Assembly (NCBI GenBank): GCA_023634235.1
Contig: JAMKCF010000013.1
Span: forward strand, 4,165,327 to 4,229,326
Length of the DNA: 64,000 nt
Direction: 5' to 3'
DNA from: Pisaster brevispinus
Lineage: Eukaryota; Echinodermata; Asteroidea; Forcipulatida; Asteriidae
The notes beneath the pieces are model-generated. The model saw only the letters and a program-made list of their open reading frames with translations, was not told the origin of the DNA and made no database searches. The translations under genes were made by a program, and so were the position numbers. Positions 47,480-58,606 of this stretch are shown piece after piece (position 1 is the stretch's first letter; every line of letters starts with the position of its first letter).

Positions 47480-49180
47480 TAAGTCCTAAGATTAATCCTA
47501 AGTTAGGAAGAGTTTGGTGAAATCGACGGCTGGACTTCCTACAGGCACAATTTGTACACAGCCGCAGTGGAGGAAAATGTAAGATCTTACATCCTTCGAC
47601 GATTGGACTGTATACTTTTTGTACAACCTGTCGATATGAAGAAAACTTGTACAGTTGTTATTTTTATAACTCTTCAATTTATGTGGACATTTTGATACAA
47701 AAAATGAAAAATTTCCCATATAGGCCTACAGTGTAGTATCTTGCCTGAGCTATTCTCTTTGTAAACAACAAAGGCTACCGGTACAAGGTCTGTAGATGAT
47801 AGTATTTTATATACTGAACATGCCATGCCGTTTGTTTCTTCTCTTTTTCAAGTCAGAAAAGTTTTTGTTCTGAAAATCTCATTTTCTAAGCAAAACTCTT
47901 CAGAGCATCAGAAAAAGAAGTGTCTCTTGAAAAATAGTTCACAACATCAGGCATTTGTTTTTAGTTAACAAATAGACATTACAGCTGTAAAATTGTGAAT
48001 TAAAGATTATTTCGATCACATGCTGGTTCACTTACATGGCTTTTTGTAAAAATTGTGGAGGAGAAGGCCTATAGCGGTTTGGGTTTACAAGAGTTTTACA
48101 TCCCCCGGTTCTAAGGTTCACTTACTCTGGGCCGTAGCACCTAGTGTGCCCCGCCCATTTGACTGCATTTCCTGATAGGCTGACCACCACACCCTGCGAG
48201 CGAGATGAGCTGTAGTTTGATTAACAAGTTTAGCTACTTTGGGGTAGACTTGTATGACATCCCTTCGTGACGCGTATTCAAGCGACTTGGACACGGTGAA
48301 AACGTTCCTCTAGAGACAAAAACAAACTACCTAAGGCTGTGAAAATTTTGGGGAAATTTCTTACTTAAAAAAAAAAATCCATGATAAGTCTGTAACTTTT
48401 TCCGATGCAGTAGAAGAAAGCAGATATTAAGGACAACTTAGAATGAATACAAGACATCTAGAGATTTTGTGCATCATGAAAATAATAATGAAACGGCGGT
48501 CATGTTTTCGCTTTATAGCGCCCCAGCTTCTTTTTAAAATTCAATCTTGGCGTGGGGTTCGGACTTGGACCAATACGGACGATTCTGACTCGGACTTTGA
48601 CTGCTCCGGTTTCGCACTTCGACTTTAGGTTCGGGATGGAAAACAAGCCTACCTCAGACGTTTTCTTCTGCTTATTGTTATACACTATCACAGACGTTAT
48701 ATTTGTATTAATTTTTAAGTAGAAAATAATATGTTCCTCTACCATTTCTATTCATTCAGTGTAGCCTATCTGTGATTCCATTTAGAATGATACGGTACAA
48801 CAGCATGGTGTTCATTTATACTTAATCATTGCGTCAATTGTCAGTAAAGAGAAAACAGTTTTAACATTATAAAAACAACCGATCATCTTCTTTAGTTCAA
48901 GACAATTTCTTTAGCAAGCACAATAATGCTTCAACTTAAGTTAATACAATTTTTTATCTAGAGGCGTTTTGCCCAGTTAAGTACCGTATCATTCATATAA
49001 TAAGGGCAACGTTAAATATTGATCATGCTACAACTATCTTATTAACACATTCACGAAAATGTGGCCATAACGAGTCTGAACGTAAAACTATAGTCTGGCC
49101 CATTTTTGGTTTATAATAAGAACCCATCTTGACGATTGATATTGAAGCAGGAATTAAGACATAGGTGGCTGTAGCATCAG

Positions 49181-49318
49181 GGGCCTTTCTCAAACCTCGG
49201 CTTGGGCTCCGTCTCCGGCTTGGGCTCCGTTATGAATTGTTGGTGCATTGTGTATTTGTATCACATGGAGCCGGCGCGGCACGGAGCCGGAGCCCAAGCC
49301 GAGGTTTGAGAAAGGCCC
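49181..49318. mobile_element. 138-bp fold-back MITE inserted in tandem unit 5, target duplication CAG
   Basis: The ends GGGCCTTTCTCAAACCTCGG and CCGAGGTTTGAGAAAGGCCC are exact complements, continuing inward with CTTGGGCTCCG-type repeats. The other four units read straight through GCATCAG|GTTTATC. Unit 5 has CAG on both sides (49178-49180 and 49319-49321), so the insertion and its 3-bp duplication are directly visible. Confidence 0.9.
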
Positions 49319-49788
49319 CAGGTTTATCAAAATCTAACAAACTGAGAGAAAGGGCGCCACAATATCATAGACTTGAAAAACCTTTCAACCAATACAAGAA
49401 GCGAACGTTTTTATAAAAGCATTTGCTGGAAACAAACCTTGTCCATGAAGGATAGACCCTGCCCTCTCGAAGGGAGATAGAGAAATGAAGATTCAAGTGA
49501 ATGACATGGTATAAGATGGTTTTAGAGAAGGCTCGATCCTTTGTCCATAACTTACGTATATTTATTTTGAGTAAATATATACATATTGAACCATGTTTTA
49601 AGTGAAAATAATATAATTTTTTACTTATTATGCACGCTAAGTATTCTTTTAAAGGTATTATACAGGATTGGTAGAGCTGACAAAAAAGTTCCAGACTGAG
49701 TGTTCATGTCTTGTGTGATCAACCATAGACATGAAATAAGAAACCTGTGAAAATTTGGACTTAATCCGTTTTGGGAGTTGGGAGAAAA

Positions 49789-50110
49789 AAAAAAGACGTC
49801 TGGGTACTGCGCGCGCCATGGAATAGTCGACTATTCCATGGCAAACGACTATCACACGGCCGCCGGGTTTCTAGTAAAACTAAGACATATCATGTGACGC
49901 ACTCTAAACCAATGAAAAGGCAGAATTTTTGTAAGGGGTGTTATAACATTTTTTATAACACCCCTTACAAAAATTCTGCCTTTTCATTGGTTTAGAGCGC
50001 GTCACATGATATGTCTTAGTTTTACTAGAAACCCGGCGGCCGTGTGATAGTCGTTTGCCATGGAATAGTCGACTATTCCATGGCGCGCGCAGTACCCAGA
50101 CGTCTTTTTT
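49789..50110. repeat. Near-perfect ~310-bp palindrome in tandem unit 5
   Basis: GACGTCTGGGTACTGCGCGC at 49795 is mirrored by GCGCGCAGTACCCAGACGTC ending at 50104. The arms of about 150 bp are complementary with essentially one difference (GACGCACTC against GAGCGCGTC). They meet at GTTATAACATTTTTTATAAC near 49949. Each arm contains the smaller palindrome CCATGGAATAGTCGACTATTCCATGG. Poly-A before and poly-T after extend the symmetry. No open frame. Confidence 0.92.
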
Positions 50111-50204
50111 ACCAACCTCGAACTCAATCAGTTGTGCATCTGTGTATCTGAAATGCGCGTACGAACGTTACGTGTACGAGGATGATAAATAGTCTGTTGG
50201 GGTG

Positions 50205-50383
50205 TTATAAAACAAATATTTACTGCTTTTACTCGTGCTATGGTTAAAACTCCGACTCCCTCGGTGATCCCCGGACCGTTCCATTTTCCCTCGGCTGCGC
50301 CTCGGGAAAATAGAACGATCCGGGGATCACCTCGGGAGTCGTAGTTTTAACCATAGCACTCGAAGCAGTCAATATTTGTATAA
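50205..50383. mobile_element. Fold-back element, family D, copy 2
   Basis: TTATAAAACAAATATTTACT at the left, AGTCAATATTTGTATAA at the right. The arms (CTATGGTTAAAACT / AGTTTTAACCATAG, TGATCCCCGGA / TCCGGGGATCA) meet at the core CTCGGCTGCGCCTC (50290-50303), the exact complement of the core in the 2747-2921 element. The 179-bp length is near that of copy 1. Confidence 0.8.
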
Positions 50384-50729
50384 TATACTGAACATGCCAT
50401 GCCGTTTGTTTCTTCTCTTTTTCAAGTCAGAAAAGTTTTTGTTCTGAAAATCTCATTGTCTAACAAAACAGCATCAGAAAAATAAGAGTCTCTTGAAAAA
50501 TAGTTCACAACATCAGGCATTTGTTTTTAGTTAACAAATAGACATTACAGCTGTAAAATTGTGAATTAAAGATTATTTCGATCACATGCTGGTTCATTTT
50601 ACATGGCTTTTTGTAAAAATTGTGGAGGAGAAGGCCTAGTGGTTTGGGTTGGTTTACAAGAGTTTTACATCCCCCGGTAGGTCCACTTACTCTGGGTCGT
50701 AGCACCTAGTGTGCCCCGCCCATTTGACT

Positions 50730-51012
50730 GATGAAAGTTTTGAAATGATGACCGAACTCTGGTACTTAGTAGAGCAGTGAATACCCGATATACTAGCCGA
50801 TTCTAAGAACTACACGTCTTCAACTTAAAAAGACAACAACTGCTTTTGAACAACATCCAGTGACAGCTGCAACGAACTCAAAAATACCGTTGGCATCCTC
50901 CAGTGCATGAACAAGTAATGCAACCACACCCCGTCAATGTGAACCGATCAAAAACTGTTGATTGTTTTGACAATATCGGCGTCCTGGACAAATTGATTGG
51001 GCCAGTATATAA
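50730..51012. other. Junction beyond the tandem array, no feature seen
   Basis: Unit homology stops after CCGCCCATTTGACTG at 50729. Following sequence is unrelated to the array. Confidence 0.5.
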
Positions 51013-51400
51013 AAATGCAGACGAACATTGAACTGAAAGCCATGATGGAGGTGATGCCATGGAGTTGATGTGACGCATACACAGCATACAGCCAGTAGAA
51101 GTGCAGAATATCATTGAACTGAAAATTGTTATAGATGGAGACGATGCCATTGAATTCATACGATACAGACAGTGAAAAAGCAGACGAACAGTGAACTGAA
51201 AATTGTTGATAGATGGAGATGATGCCATTGAATTTATACATGCAGACAGTGAAAATGCAGACAAACAGTGAACTGGAAATTGTTGTAGGTGGAGGTGATG
51301 GCATTGAGTTAATGAAACACAGACAGTGAAAATGCAGACGAACATTGAACTGAAAGCCATAGTAAATTGAGGTGGCGCCATTGAACACAAACAGTAACAA
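51013..51400 (+). repeat. Minisatellite, about five copies of ~77 bp
   Basis: The core (ATGCAGACGAACA(T/G)TGAACTG, GATGGAG(G/A)TGATGCCAT, CAGACAGTGAAAA) recurs near 51013, 51102, 51180, 51257 and 51333. The minus-strand open frames of 170-175 codons here follow from this repeat and are not considered genes. Confidence 0.8.
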
Positions 51401-51695
51401 TGAAGATTTCTCCAACTTCCTATTCATCTGTAAGCCCTTGTATGACTTTGAATTGAATCGGGTCATCACCAACAAAGACCTTGAATTATTGTTTATGAGA
51501 GTTAGGAAAACACAACAGCAGAGACATGAACTGCATCAAAATGTGAAGCAAGTGCAAGGACTGCTATCAATGACCGCCATCCAAACTCCATTGGGGACCC
51601 TCTGTAAAAATAAGTCTACGCGTCTAGCCACGTGTGTGCCCGCCTGTTATACGTCTGATTTGAGGCGGTTATGCAGTGACGCACCAGAACCATAA
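51372..51695 (+). CDS. Hypothetical 107-codon open frame beside the minisatellite
   Basis: Starts inside the last repeat copy with MAPLNTNSNNED and continues FSNFLFICKPLYDFELNRVI, then a Gln/Arg-rich probably helical stretch (RVRKTQQQRHELHQNVKQVQ), and ends at TAA in 51693-51695. The amino-acid balance is more protein-like than neighbouring random frames. No domain is recognised and no splice sites were confirmed. It could be an exon, a lineage-specific small protein, or chance. Confidence 0.2.
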   Translation: MAPLNTNSNNEDFSNFLFICKPLYDFELNRVITNKDLELLFMRVRKTQQQRHELHQNVKQVQGLLSMTAIQTPLGTLCKNKSTRLATCVPACYTSDLRRLCSDAPEP

Positions 51696-51699
51696 ACCA

Positions 51700-54540
51700 A
51701 TAATGGACTGCTACCAATGAACACTGTGATTCGATAACATCAAAGAATGGAGTCAGTTGAAATTAAAACCAAGGGATGAACATTATCAGTATACTCAGAG
51801 AAACAAGACCAATCGCCAATACCATCACGTCTATCTCCTCCCAATATAAAATACACTGCATGTGACTGGAACAGCCCTTTTTGATAGTATATATTTCAGT
51901 ATCAATATTGCAATACCCTTTGAATTAAGAATACCATTTCTATTAAATTATACTCCAAAAATTAATGACCACCAAAGCTTACTTGATATATGAAGCACTG
52001 CAGCTGTTGATAATGTATAACATTTTTAAACGATTCCCTTCTAAAAGGAATGTGAATTTAGAGAAAGGGATTCAAAATTTCAATTTGAGAAACATTTCAT
52101 GCATGATGAATCGTGTCTCAGATTGTGTATTCCTATTACGGATTATTCTTCCTGCGTGGACATAACCGCTCCAGATTTTTCCTTTTGAAATGAAAGTTTC
52201 ATAGCATCTGCTCCAGAACAATAAGGTCATTAGTTGCAATTTCTTATTCGTAATAATCAAAAGGTTTTTAAAAATGCGTATAAATTTGACAAAAATAAGT
52301 CAACAACAACAAATAAATGTTTAACTTTGAAAATGAATGTTTCTTTTTGCCAAACGAATACTCTGAATACCACTCTTGATCTATAAACCCCACAGGAGCT
52401 CAAAATTTGCGAAAGCAATTTGATGAAACCCATACAAATTGCATTAATGACTTTATCGTTCTGAGCAGACTACAGGTTAGTTTTATTGTATACATGTATA
52501 TGGTTAAAACAATCGAACGGTTCGTAAAACCAAAGGTATACTTTGCCTTAAGAGAAAGTTTCTTAGGTAAGGGAAAAGGTACAACACTTCTGAAATTGCA
52601 TTATCGGTGTAATCAATTTGTACAAGTCTCAAGTTTAATGTTTGCACATTACAACAACTCTTCGTGTTATCATAAACTAGTAATCAATTTCATGTGAGAG
52701 CACACATAATTACGGAAAATATATCAGTTATTTACAAAATAACTCGAATCCCCTGAAACTTGTTCTTAGTTCAGGTGTTTCTTTATTTATTAATTCATAT
52801 TTTTGCAACTTAGTATCGTACCTTTTCCCTATGGTTGCCTTACTTGATTTGAATCCTGAGGACACACTGAATAATTTAGTATATATAAATGGTACAGAAT
52901 GAATTAGATCAAAAATGGAAATAGAGTATTTTATAAAATCCATTCTCAATTGTATATATTTGAATGGTAACGTCTGTTTAAGTTTAGCTTATAATAAGCA
53001 GAACTGTCGGTCAAAGCGCAGCTTGTTTTATAAGCACGTCTTTGCAAGTAGAGCTCAGAATCATCCTCTTGAGCTTGACAGAAAATCAAATCAGACTATG
53101 CTCCGTGGGTGTGTCAGCCCCCGTTTTCATTAGATACGGATTTCGTTTGAGCGGGTGCGTCGTGTCCCCCCCCCCTCCCCCTGGCCATGATTTAAACCCC
53201 CCTCCTGTGGGGATCGAAGCCAATAACAGGCATACTTGCAGACTAAATTGCGAAAAAATTAGTCATCAACTATACCCTATAGTTTTGAATGAAACTGTTT
53301 CTTTATTGTCAGTACCGCATGATGTAGGCAGCTGCAATTATTTGGCATCCCTGAACTTTAACACGCTCGTTATCCCCCTTTTAAAAACATGGACATTGGT
53401 TAAATAAAAAAGATAATTGCCTCAACTTAATCGGTTTGAATTTTTATAAATTAACTATGTGAGCTTAATGTGAAAGAAGGCTACTTGATTCGGTCGAGGC
53501 AGGGTAAGCCTACAGGATTTTATGGTCTTTTAAAATGAGAACCATGCCGATTTAAAATACAGGTCTATTATTATTTTAAAAACTAACACGACATGTAATG
53601 ACAGAAACGATCAAACTATTGTTAATGTTTTTGTTTTGTTTTTTGTTTGTTTGTTTTTTTTTTTTTTTTTTGGGGGGGGTTCATTAAAGAAACTTCTTAG
53701 TATATACAGCAATTAAGTTTCGCCAACCCCCAACCCCCAAAATAAAACAAGAACAAAGACAAGAAAAATGGGCAATTGTTTTGGTTTTGGCGGCCAATTT
53801 GAATTCGTCTAAATCTTTTTAGATTGTCACGGATCAGACTCACTTTTTATTGAAATAAATCAAAAATTATTTTGGTTTGTTTTATAAAGTATAATTGTTA
53901 GAAAGAACCCCCCCCAAAAAAAAAACAACAACAGCAACAACAATAAAAACCACGAAAAACAACCCACAACAACAAGAACAACAATCAACCCAAACAAACA
54001 CGGTTACCATAACTGTACACCCATTTCATGTTTATGTTGTTGATAATGGGACCATACTATTTTAGGAAAAGTCACAACAATAGTTATGAGCAAAAGTGTC
54101 GGGGTGCACTTACCCCCTCCACCCCCGGTTCTGATAAGATTGGGTTCAAATAGCTCCTTGCAAGTAATGATGTGTTAACCAATGCAGCTTAATATGCGCA
54201 GTAAATTGGTGAAAACAAATTGGGGGGGGGGGTTTAAAGGATAGATCGACATTTATTTTGTACACCGCCTTATATTAGACAAGTCATAATTACTTTTAGT
54301 AAAAGTGCGCCAACTTAGTATAGTAGGCCTACCACTCATTTGTCAAATTAAAATCAGAATGTCTCTTGAGTATTTTGCTTGAAAACTCAAGAAAGGACCT
54401 TTATCACACAATTATTTCGTGTATTGTGCACCCTCTTTGCTCGTGCATAGCAGCGCACCCCAACTAAATAAGGAGAAAACAGAGCGACGGCTTCATTAAT
54501 AATTTTTGTAGGCTCTCAAAAATTATTCTAGACACAAGAG
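51700..54540. other. Intergenic, AT-rich with homopolymer tracts
   Basis: Runs of C at 53167-53180, T/G at 53648-53678 and G near 54223, plus an A/C-rich (CAA)n-like region at 53910-54000. Short frames only. Confidence 0.45.
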
Positions 54541-54763
54541 CCAAATAAATGTTGCCCAGTTGTGTCTCTTGAGGGCGCACAGCCGGCAAAATCCGACGAC
54601 GTGATCGCGATTTGTACGACGTGTGGACTATGTGAAGATTTGCTCATTGTGTCTCCCCTCTTCACTGTTAAAAAGTAAAAGATTCCTCATAGAAGCGTTT
54701 GTGAGAAGTCTTATCGTTACATACACGGATATGGAGGTTACAGCTGTCTAAGAACCAGACCAG
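54541..54763 (+). promoter_or_regulatory. Candidate IPO13 promoter and non-coding first exon
   Basis: CpG-containing sequence (GGCGCACAGCCGGC, CCGACGACGTGATCGCG) is followed by a stretch ending GACCAG|GTATGT, a strong donor at 54764. It contains a six-codon upstream frame (ATGGAGGTTACAGCTGTCTAA). The IPO13 start codon exon has a clear acceptor at 61432, so an upstream untranslated exon must exist if that acceptor is used, and this is the best site seen in between. Start of transcription is not determined. Confidence 0.3.
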
Positions 54764-57700
54764 GTATGTGCAGAAATGTTCGGTTTCTTGATTTGAACCT
54801 TTTAATTTGTGTACGTGCAAATCTGACTGTCAGTCACTTTGACAGGCGCCGCGCTGTGTACACTCACAGGAAGGTCTATTTATCTTTTTGTTTGCATCGT
54901 TCTTTTGTTTTGTTACGGCTTTCAATGCATGTACATGAGATGGAGAATTGTGATACATAATTCTTGGTAACCTCTGCTCTTCCCCTGGGGATAAAAGAAA
55001 ATGCATTTATAGATCACTTTTTTTTATCGAGGCCAGGGGCCTGGGGGGCGACTAGCAGACTACCGTACTAGGGACTTACTCCAGGACTACTACCAAGTAC
55101 TACTAGTAGTACTACTACTTGTCGCGACTGTTGACTGCTATCACGACTGCCGCTTTTCAATTACCCGGTTAACTGTGCCGCCACGGCTAGTGTCAAAGTT
55201 GCAACTAATTGAAGCACTATTCGAGTTGTGATTTTCACTTATCGCCCAGCATCGAGCCGAGCATGCCCAGGCCTAGCCTAGTTGGTAATTTTACTAATTG
55301 TCATTGTCCATGTTCTCTGCTCTGATCTGATATTACGGCAAAAATTCTGCATCCAGGTAATAGCTCCCTTAATTTAGATCAAATATCCTTACCTAGCCTG
55401 TCCAGCAGAAGGCTGGAGAGAATGTACACAGAGATGCACAGGCACTTTGAACTATAATACTTTACAAAGTGTCCAAATCATGAAAAAAAGAGCAATTTTT
55501 CGGGTCTATGGTCTTGAAAATGCTTCTCACTACACTCCATTTTAGTTCCTTTGGGCATGAGTGCATGAGAGTTCCGTCCGCATGATGAAATGTGAGCTTG
55601 AATTTTCTTTTTTCAAGGTCAACATTTAGCATTTAAAAGCTACCAATTCCTTGGTAAGAAGAATAGTAATAAAAGGAAAATAAAGTTCAACATCCATTAA
55701 AAAAATCAAATAAATCCCTCGGGAAAGTTTTTGTGGGAATTTTTCCGTTCTCGCTTTCACTACAAGATTGAAAGTTGTGGTAACCTCTGCTCTGGGGATT
55801 TTGAGAAAGTGCATCATCATGCTGTAATTTGTAATGTATTGCAAGCAAACGTTTCACAACTGTACATGTAAGTCACTTCATTCTTATGAAATGATCACCA
55901 GGTCAAGACGTGAGAAATAAATTAAGCCTAAATTAGGGTAGAAATGGAAATAATAATACCAGTGAGTGAGAAGAGTTGGTGTGTTCTCTACGTTTCAAAA
56001 TGAAATGGTTGTGTTGGTGGTGCAATGTTCTACCACCATGGTTTTACCATAGTTTATAGCTCCATGGTTCTACTAATGCATTGTAGAACCGTGGAGGAAG
56101 TAACAGTGATAATGAAAACAGAACAATTTGTCAATGGCAATGAAACTCAGTTTCCAGGAACAGTCAGCCGTTATCATATTTAATTAGATCCACAGGTTTA
56201 GAGCCACTCTACTAGTATTAGGCGCTGCAGTTATCCAGCATCACCCTAAACACCAGCTCGGTGTACATTGTCTAGTAATCTAACTGCTGTGGGTTAGTAA
56301 ACTGTGCATTTTAGTTGCCCCCAGGAAGTTTTAGAAGCCCAGATTTGAAACATCATATTTGATGGTAGCAATAAAACTAGTTTAATGGTCAAATGAAAAA
56401 CATTTACACATTTTAAAACAAAAAAATAACACATTTAAAGTTTGTTGTGTTCATATCTGAAAAGGAAGAAATATGAGCATTATAACAAACAAGTTCTCTG
56501 TACAGTTTTTTTAGATAGTAACCCAGAGGGCAAGTTGAGAAGTGGTGTTTACTAGCCCATACATGTGTAGCGCTAAGCAGTTTTTGCTTAACAATGTACG
56601 CCAGGCTAGTGTGAAGGCTGCGCCCTGTTTTAAGACAAACACTATTCAAACACCTTTTTTTAAGTTGATTTTGAAACTGTCACATTAGTGATTCTTACAT
56701 TTTATGCAAAATGTTCTGTATTTAATACTTAGTTACACATTTGTGCAGCAGACATTCTTTGTTGACGGTCTGTGGTTGCCAGTGACATTGTGATTTATTT
56801 GACAATAACATTGACATTCTTTTGGAGACCTCGGGTTGCCATGTAATTTCTGTTGTCGGGTGGGGGTGGGGGGGGGGATTTCTTTTTCTGATATTTGTTG
56901 CTTTTTTAAAATACAAGTTGTTTTTTTCCCCAGTTGTTTACATAATAAATATGTACATTCATGGTCTATGATCTAAAAAGCCACTGGCAGTTTGCCGTTA
57001 TCCTCGCCATCTTCCCCATGTTTTATGTGAGAAAAAGCAATTATGATTTTTTTGACCATACTCAGTGCTTGAAATTTACCCTGGACCGCAGGCCCTAGGC
57101 CAGTGACTTTATAATAGTGTCGGGCCAGTAAAACTCTAGACTGGACAAGTCTGGCGCTCTTGTGGTTTTCTTACGGTGTACACTCTCCTCAGTAAATGAA
57201 AGGAACAATTAGTTACAAATGTTTACAGTGAATTTGATAAAAATCGATTCAATTCTGTTAAGTATCGAAGTATGTAGGCCCCTACTTGCCCAAGAATAAT
57301 GATATACAGTATCAATCTGCCCTTAGTGCTTGTTTCTATAAACAGTTTATCAATGTACATGTACAGTGTATTTATATATGTTAAACTGATGTGAAGGTGG
57401 TTTCTTTCTCATTTTGTTTCTGATCTTACAGTAAAAAATATTTTCTGGTGCAGGAATTTTTTTTACATTGTAGGTCTTCTGGGGATTTGGCATTTGTTAG
57501 AGCACTGCATCTAACGAAGAAGCGGTCAGACTAATAATCCCCTAAGCCTTGCAGTTGGGTTACATTTTAATGGGAGAAAAAGCAAGGTGGCTGCAACATG
57601 GTACAAAGCAGTAAAAAGCAGTCATAGTCACTTGTGTCAATTCATGACCAGAACATCAGGACCATAGCCCCCTTTTTGCCCCCCTCCCCCCCATGAGAAA

Positions 57701-58450
57701 GAAACGAAAAACCCCAAAACAAAATGGTTCAAAAGCCCTCCCCTGCGACCATATTGTCTTCATAAACTTTTCATAAAACTTTTCTGTTACCTGAACACAC
57801 AATGTCATCGCAGGCACCGAATACTTTTGTGTTTTTTTTGTTGTTGAACTTGTTGACTTTATATTGCCTCATGCTGCATTGTCCCCTAGAACAGCCAGTA
57901 TTTGTAAAATGTTTGAACTGTCTTTTTCTCCCGAAAGTTTAAATAAAATTTTTGCAGAAAACCTGAACAGCTATTAAAAAAAAAAACACCCTGAAAAACT
58001 TGAAGAACTGCTCAATTGGTGCTGCTTGTGGTTTTTCGTAGCAGGGAGTGGTTTTTTTTACACTGATTGTTCTGACAGACTGTGGGTTTGACTGAGGAAG
58101 GAACTAGTTACAATCCAGCTACATGTAGACACAAACAGGATGGGAACTTCATCTTGCTCAGCAGATATTCTACAGACTGTACATAAAGTGTTTAAGAAAC
58201 ATGTTACCTCTGGGGGTGTATAAGTGGCGTCAACCTCTACCCCGCCCTCTCTCTGAAAGATTGATTATAAAACTTAGTCATTCTCAGTGTGCAGTATGTA
58301 CACATGTACCTGTAGGTAGTATTCAGTAGGGTCTGTTAAAGAGTAAAATCATTCGAATTGAAAATACCCAACAAACCTATTGTCTTGGCAGGGGCTCTGT
58401 AATTAACTTGTGTTTTAATTTGTTTTTTCCCTTACACCGATGTATATGAA
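54764..58450. other. Probable IPO13 5' intron, no gene seen
   Basis: Mixed AT-rich sequence. Small inverted repeats occur, such as GTTCTACCACCATGG near 56029 with ATGGTTCTACTA and TTGTAGAACC following. A G-run is near 56863. No exon-like segment recognised. Confidence 0.35.
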
Positions 58451-58606
58451 GCACTGTATGCTCAGTGCTTTCCCAAGCTCTGTGAAAAAAAATCCACAGG
58501 CAATCACTCGGGTGGGATTTGAACCCACGACCTTTGCACTGCTAGAGCAGATGTCTTACCACTAGCCCACCGAGCTAGCCCGATGGCTAGAGGCAGGTTC
58601 GAATCC
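58451..58606 (-). mobile_element. tRNA-derived SINE, family G, reverse orientation, fullest copy
   Basis: Minus strand order: leader GGATTCGAACCTGCCTCTAG, A box GGCTAGCTCGGTGGGCTAG, CATCTGCTCTAGCAGTGC, B box GGGTTCAAATCCCACCC, then tail GATTGCCTGTGGATTTTTTT and AGCACTGAGCATACAGTGCT. It defines the family to which 2149, 3427, 9864 and 11889 belong. Confidence 0.75.

Larger units (their letters stand above)
36732..50729 (+). repeat. 14-kb direct tandem array, five copies of a ~2,865-bp unit
   Basis: Units start at ACTGCATTTCCTGAT(A/G)GGCTG: 36732-39566 (2,835 bp, with a 30-bp deletion near 37440), 39567-42431 (2,865), 42432-45295 (2,864), 45296-48161 (2,866) and 48162-50728 (remodelled). Units 2-4 differ at only scattered positions. 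Each unit holds, in order, a G-C richer stretch near CTTGGCGTGGGGTTCGGAC, a family A element and (units 1-4) a nested pair of inverted-repeat elements. The same short open frames (61-86 codons) recur because the DNA repeats. None has a recognisable domain or extends beyond chance length, so no gene is called. Long-period satellite or segmental tandem duplication is the best description. Confidence 0.95.

Noticed and set aside
39849..48628. Conserved 61-86-codon frames repeated in each tandem unit, e.g. starting MNTRHLEILCIM and MNNYIMFHSKHG
   Set aside because: They recur because the DNA is duplicated, have no domain, overlap on both strands, and unit 1 breaks or shortens some of them. Not evidence of selection.
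50878..51475. Two minus frames of 170-175 codons
   Set aside because: Both read through the 77-bp minisatellite in different frames, giving repeated NSMASSPS-like peptides; repeat artefact.
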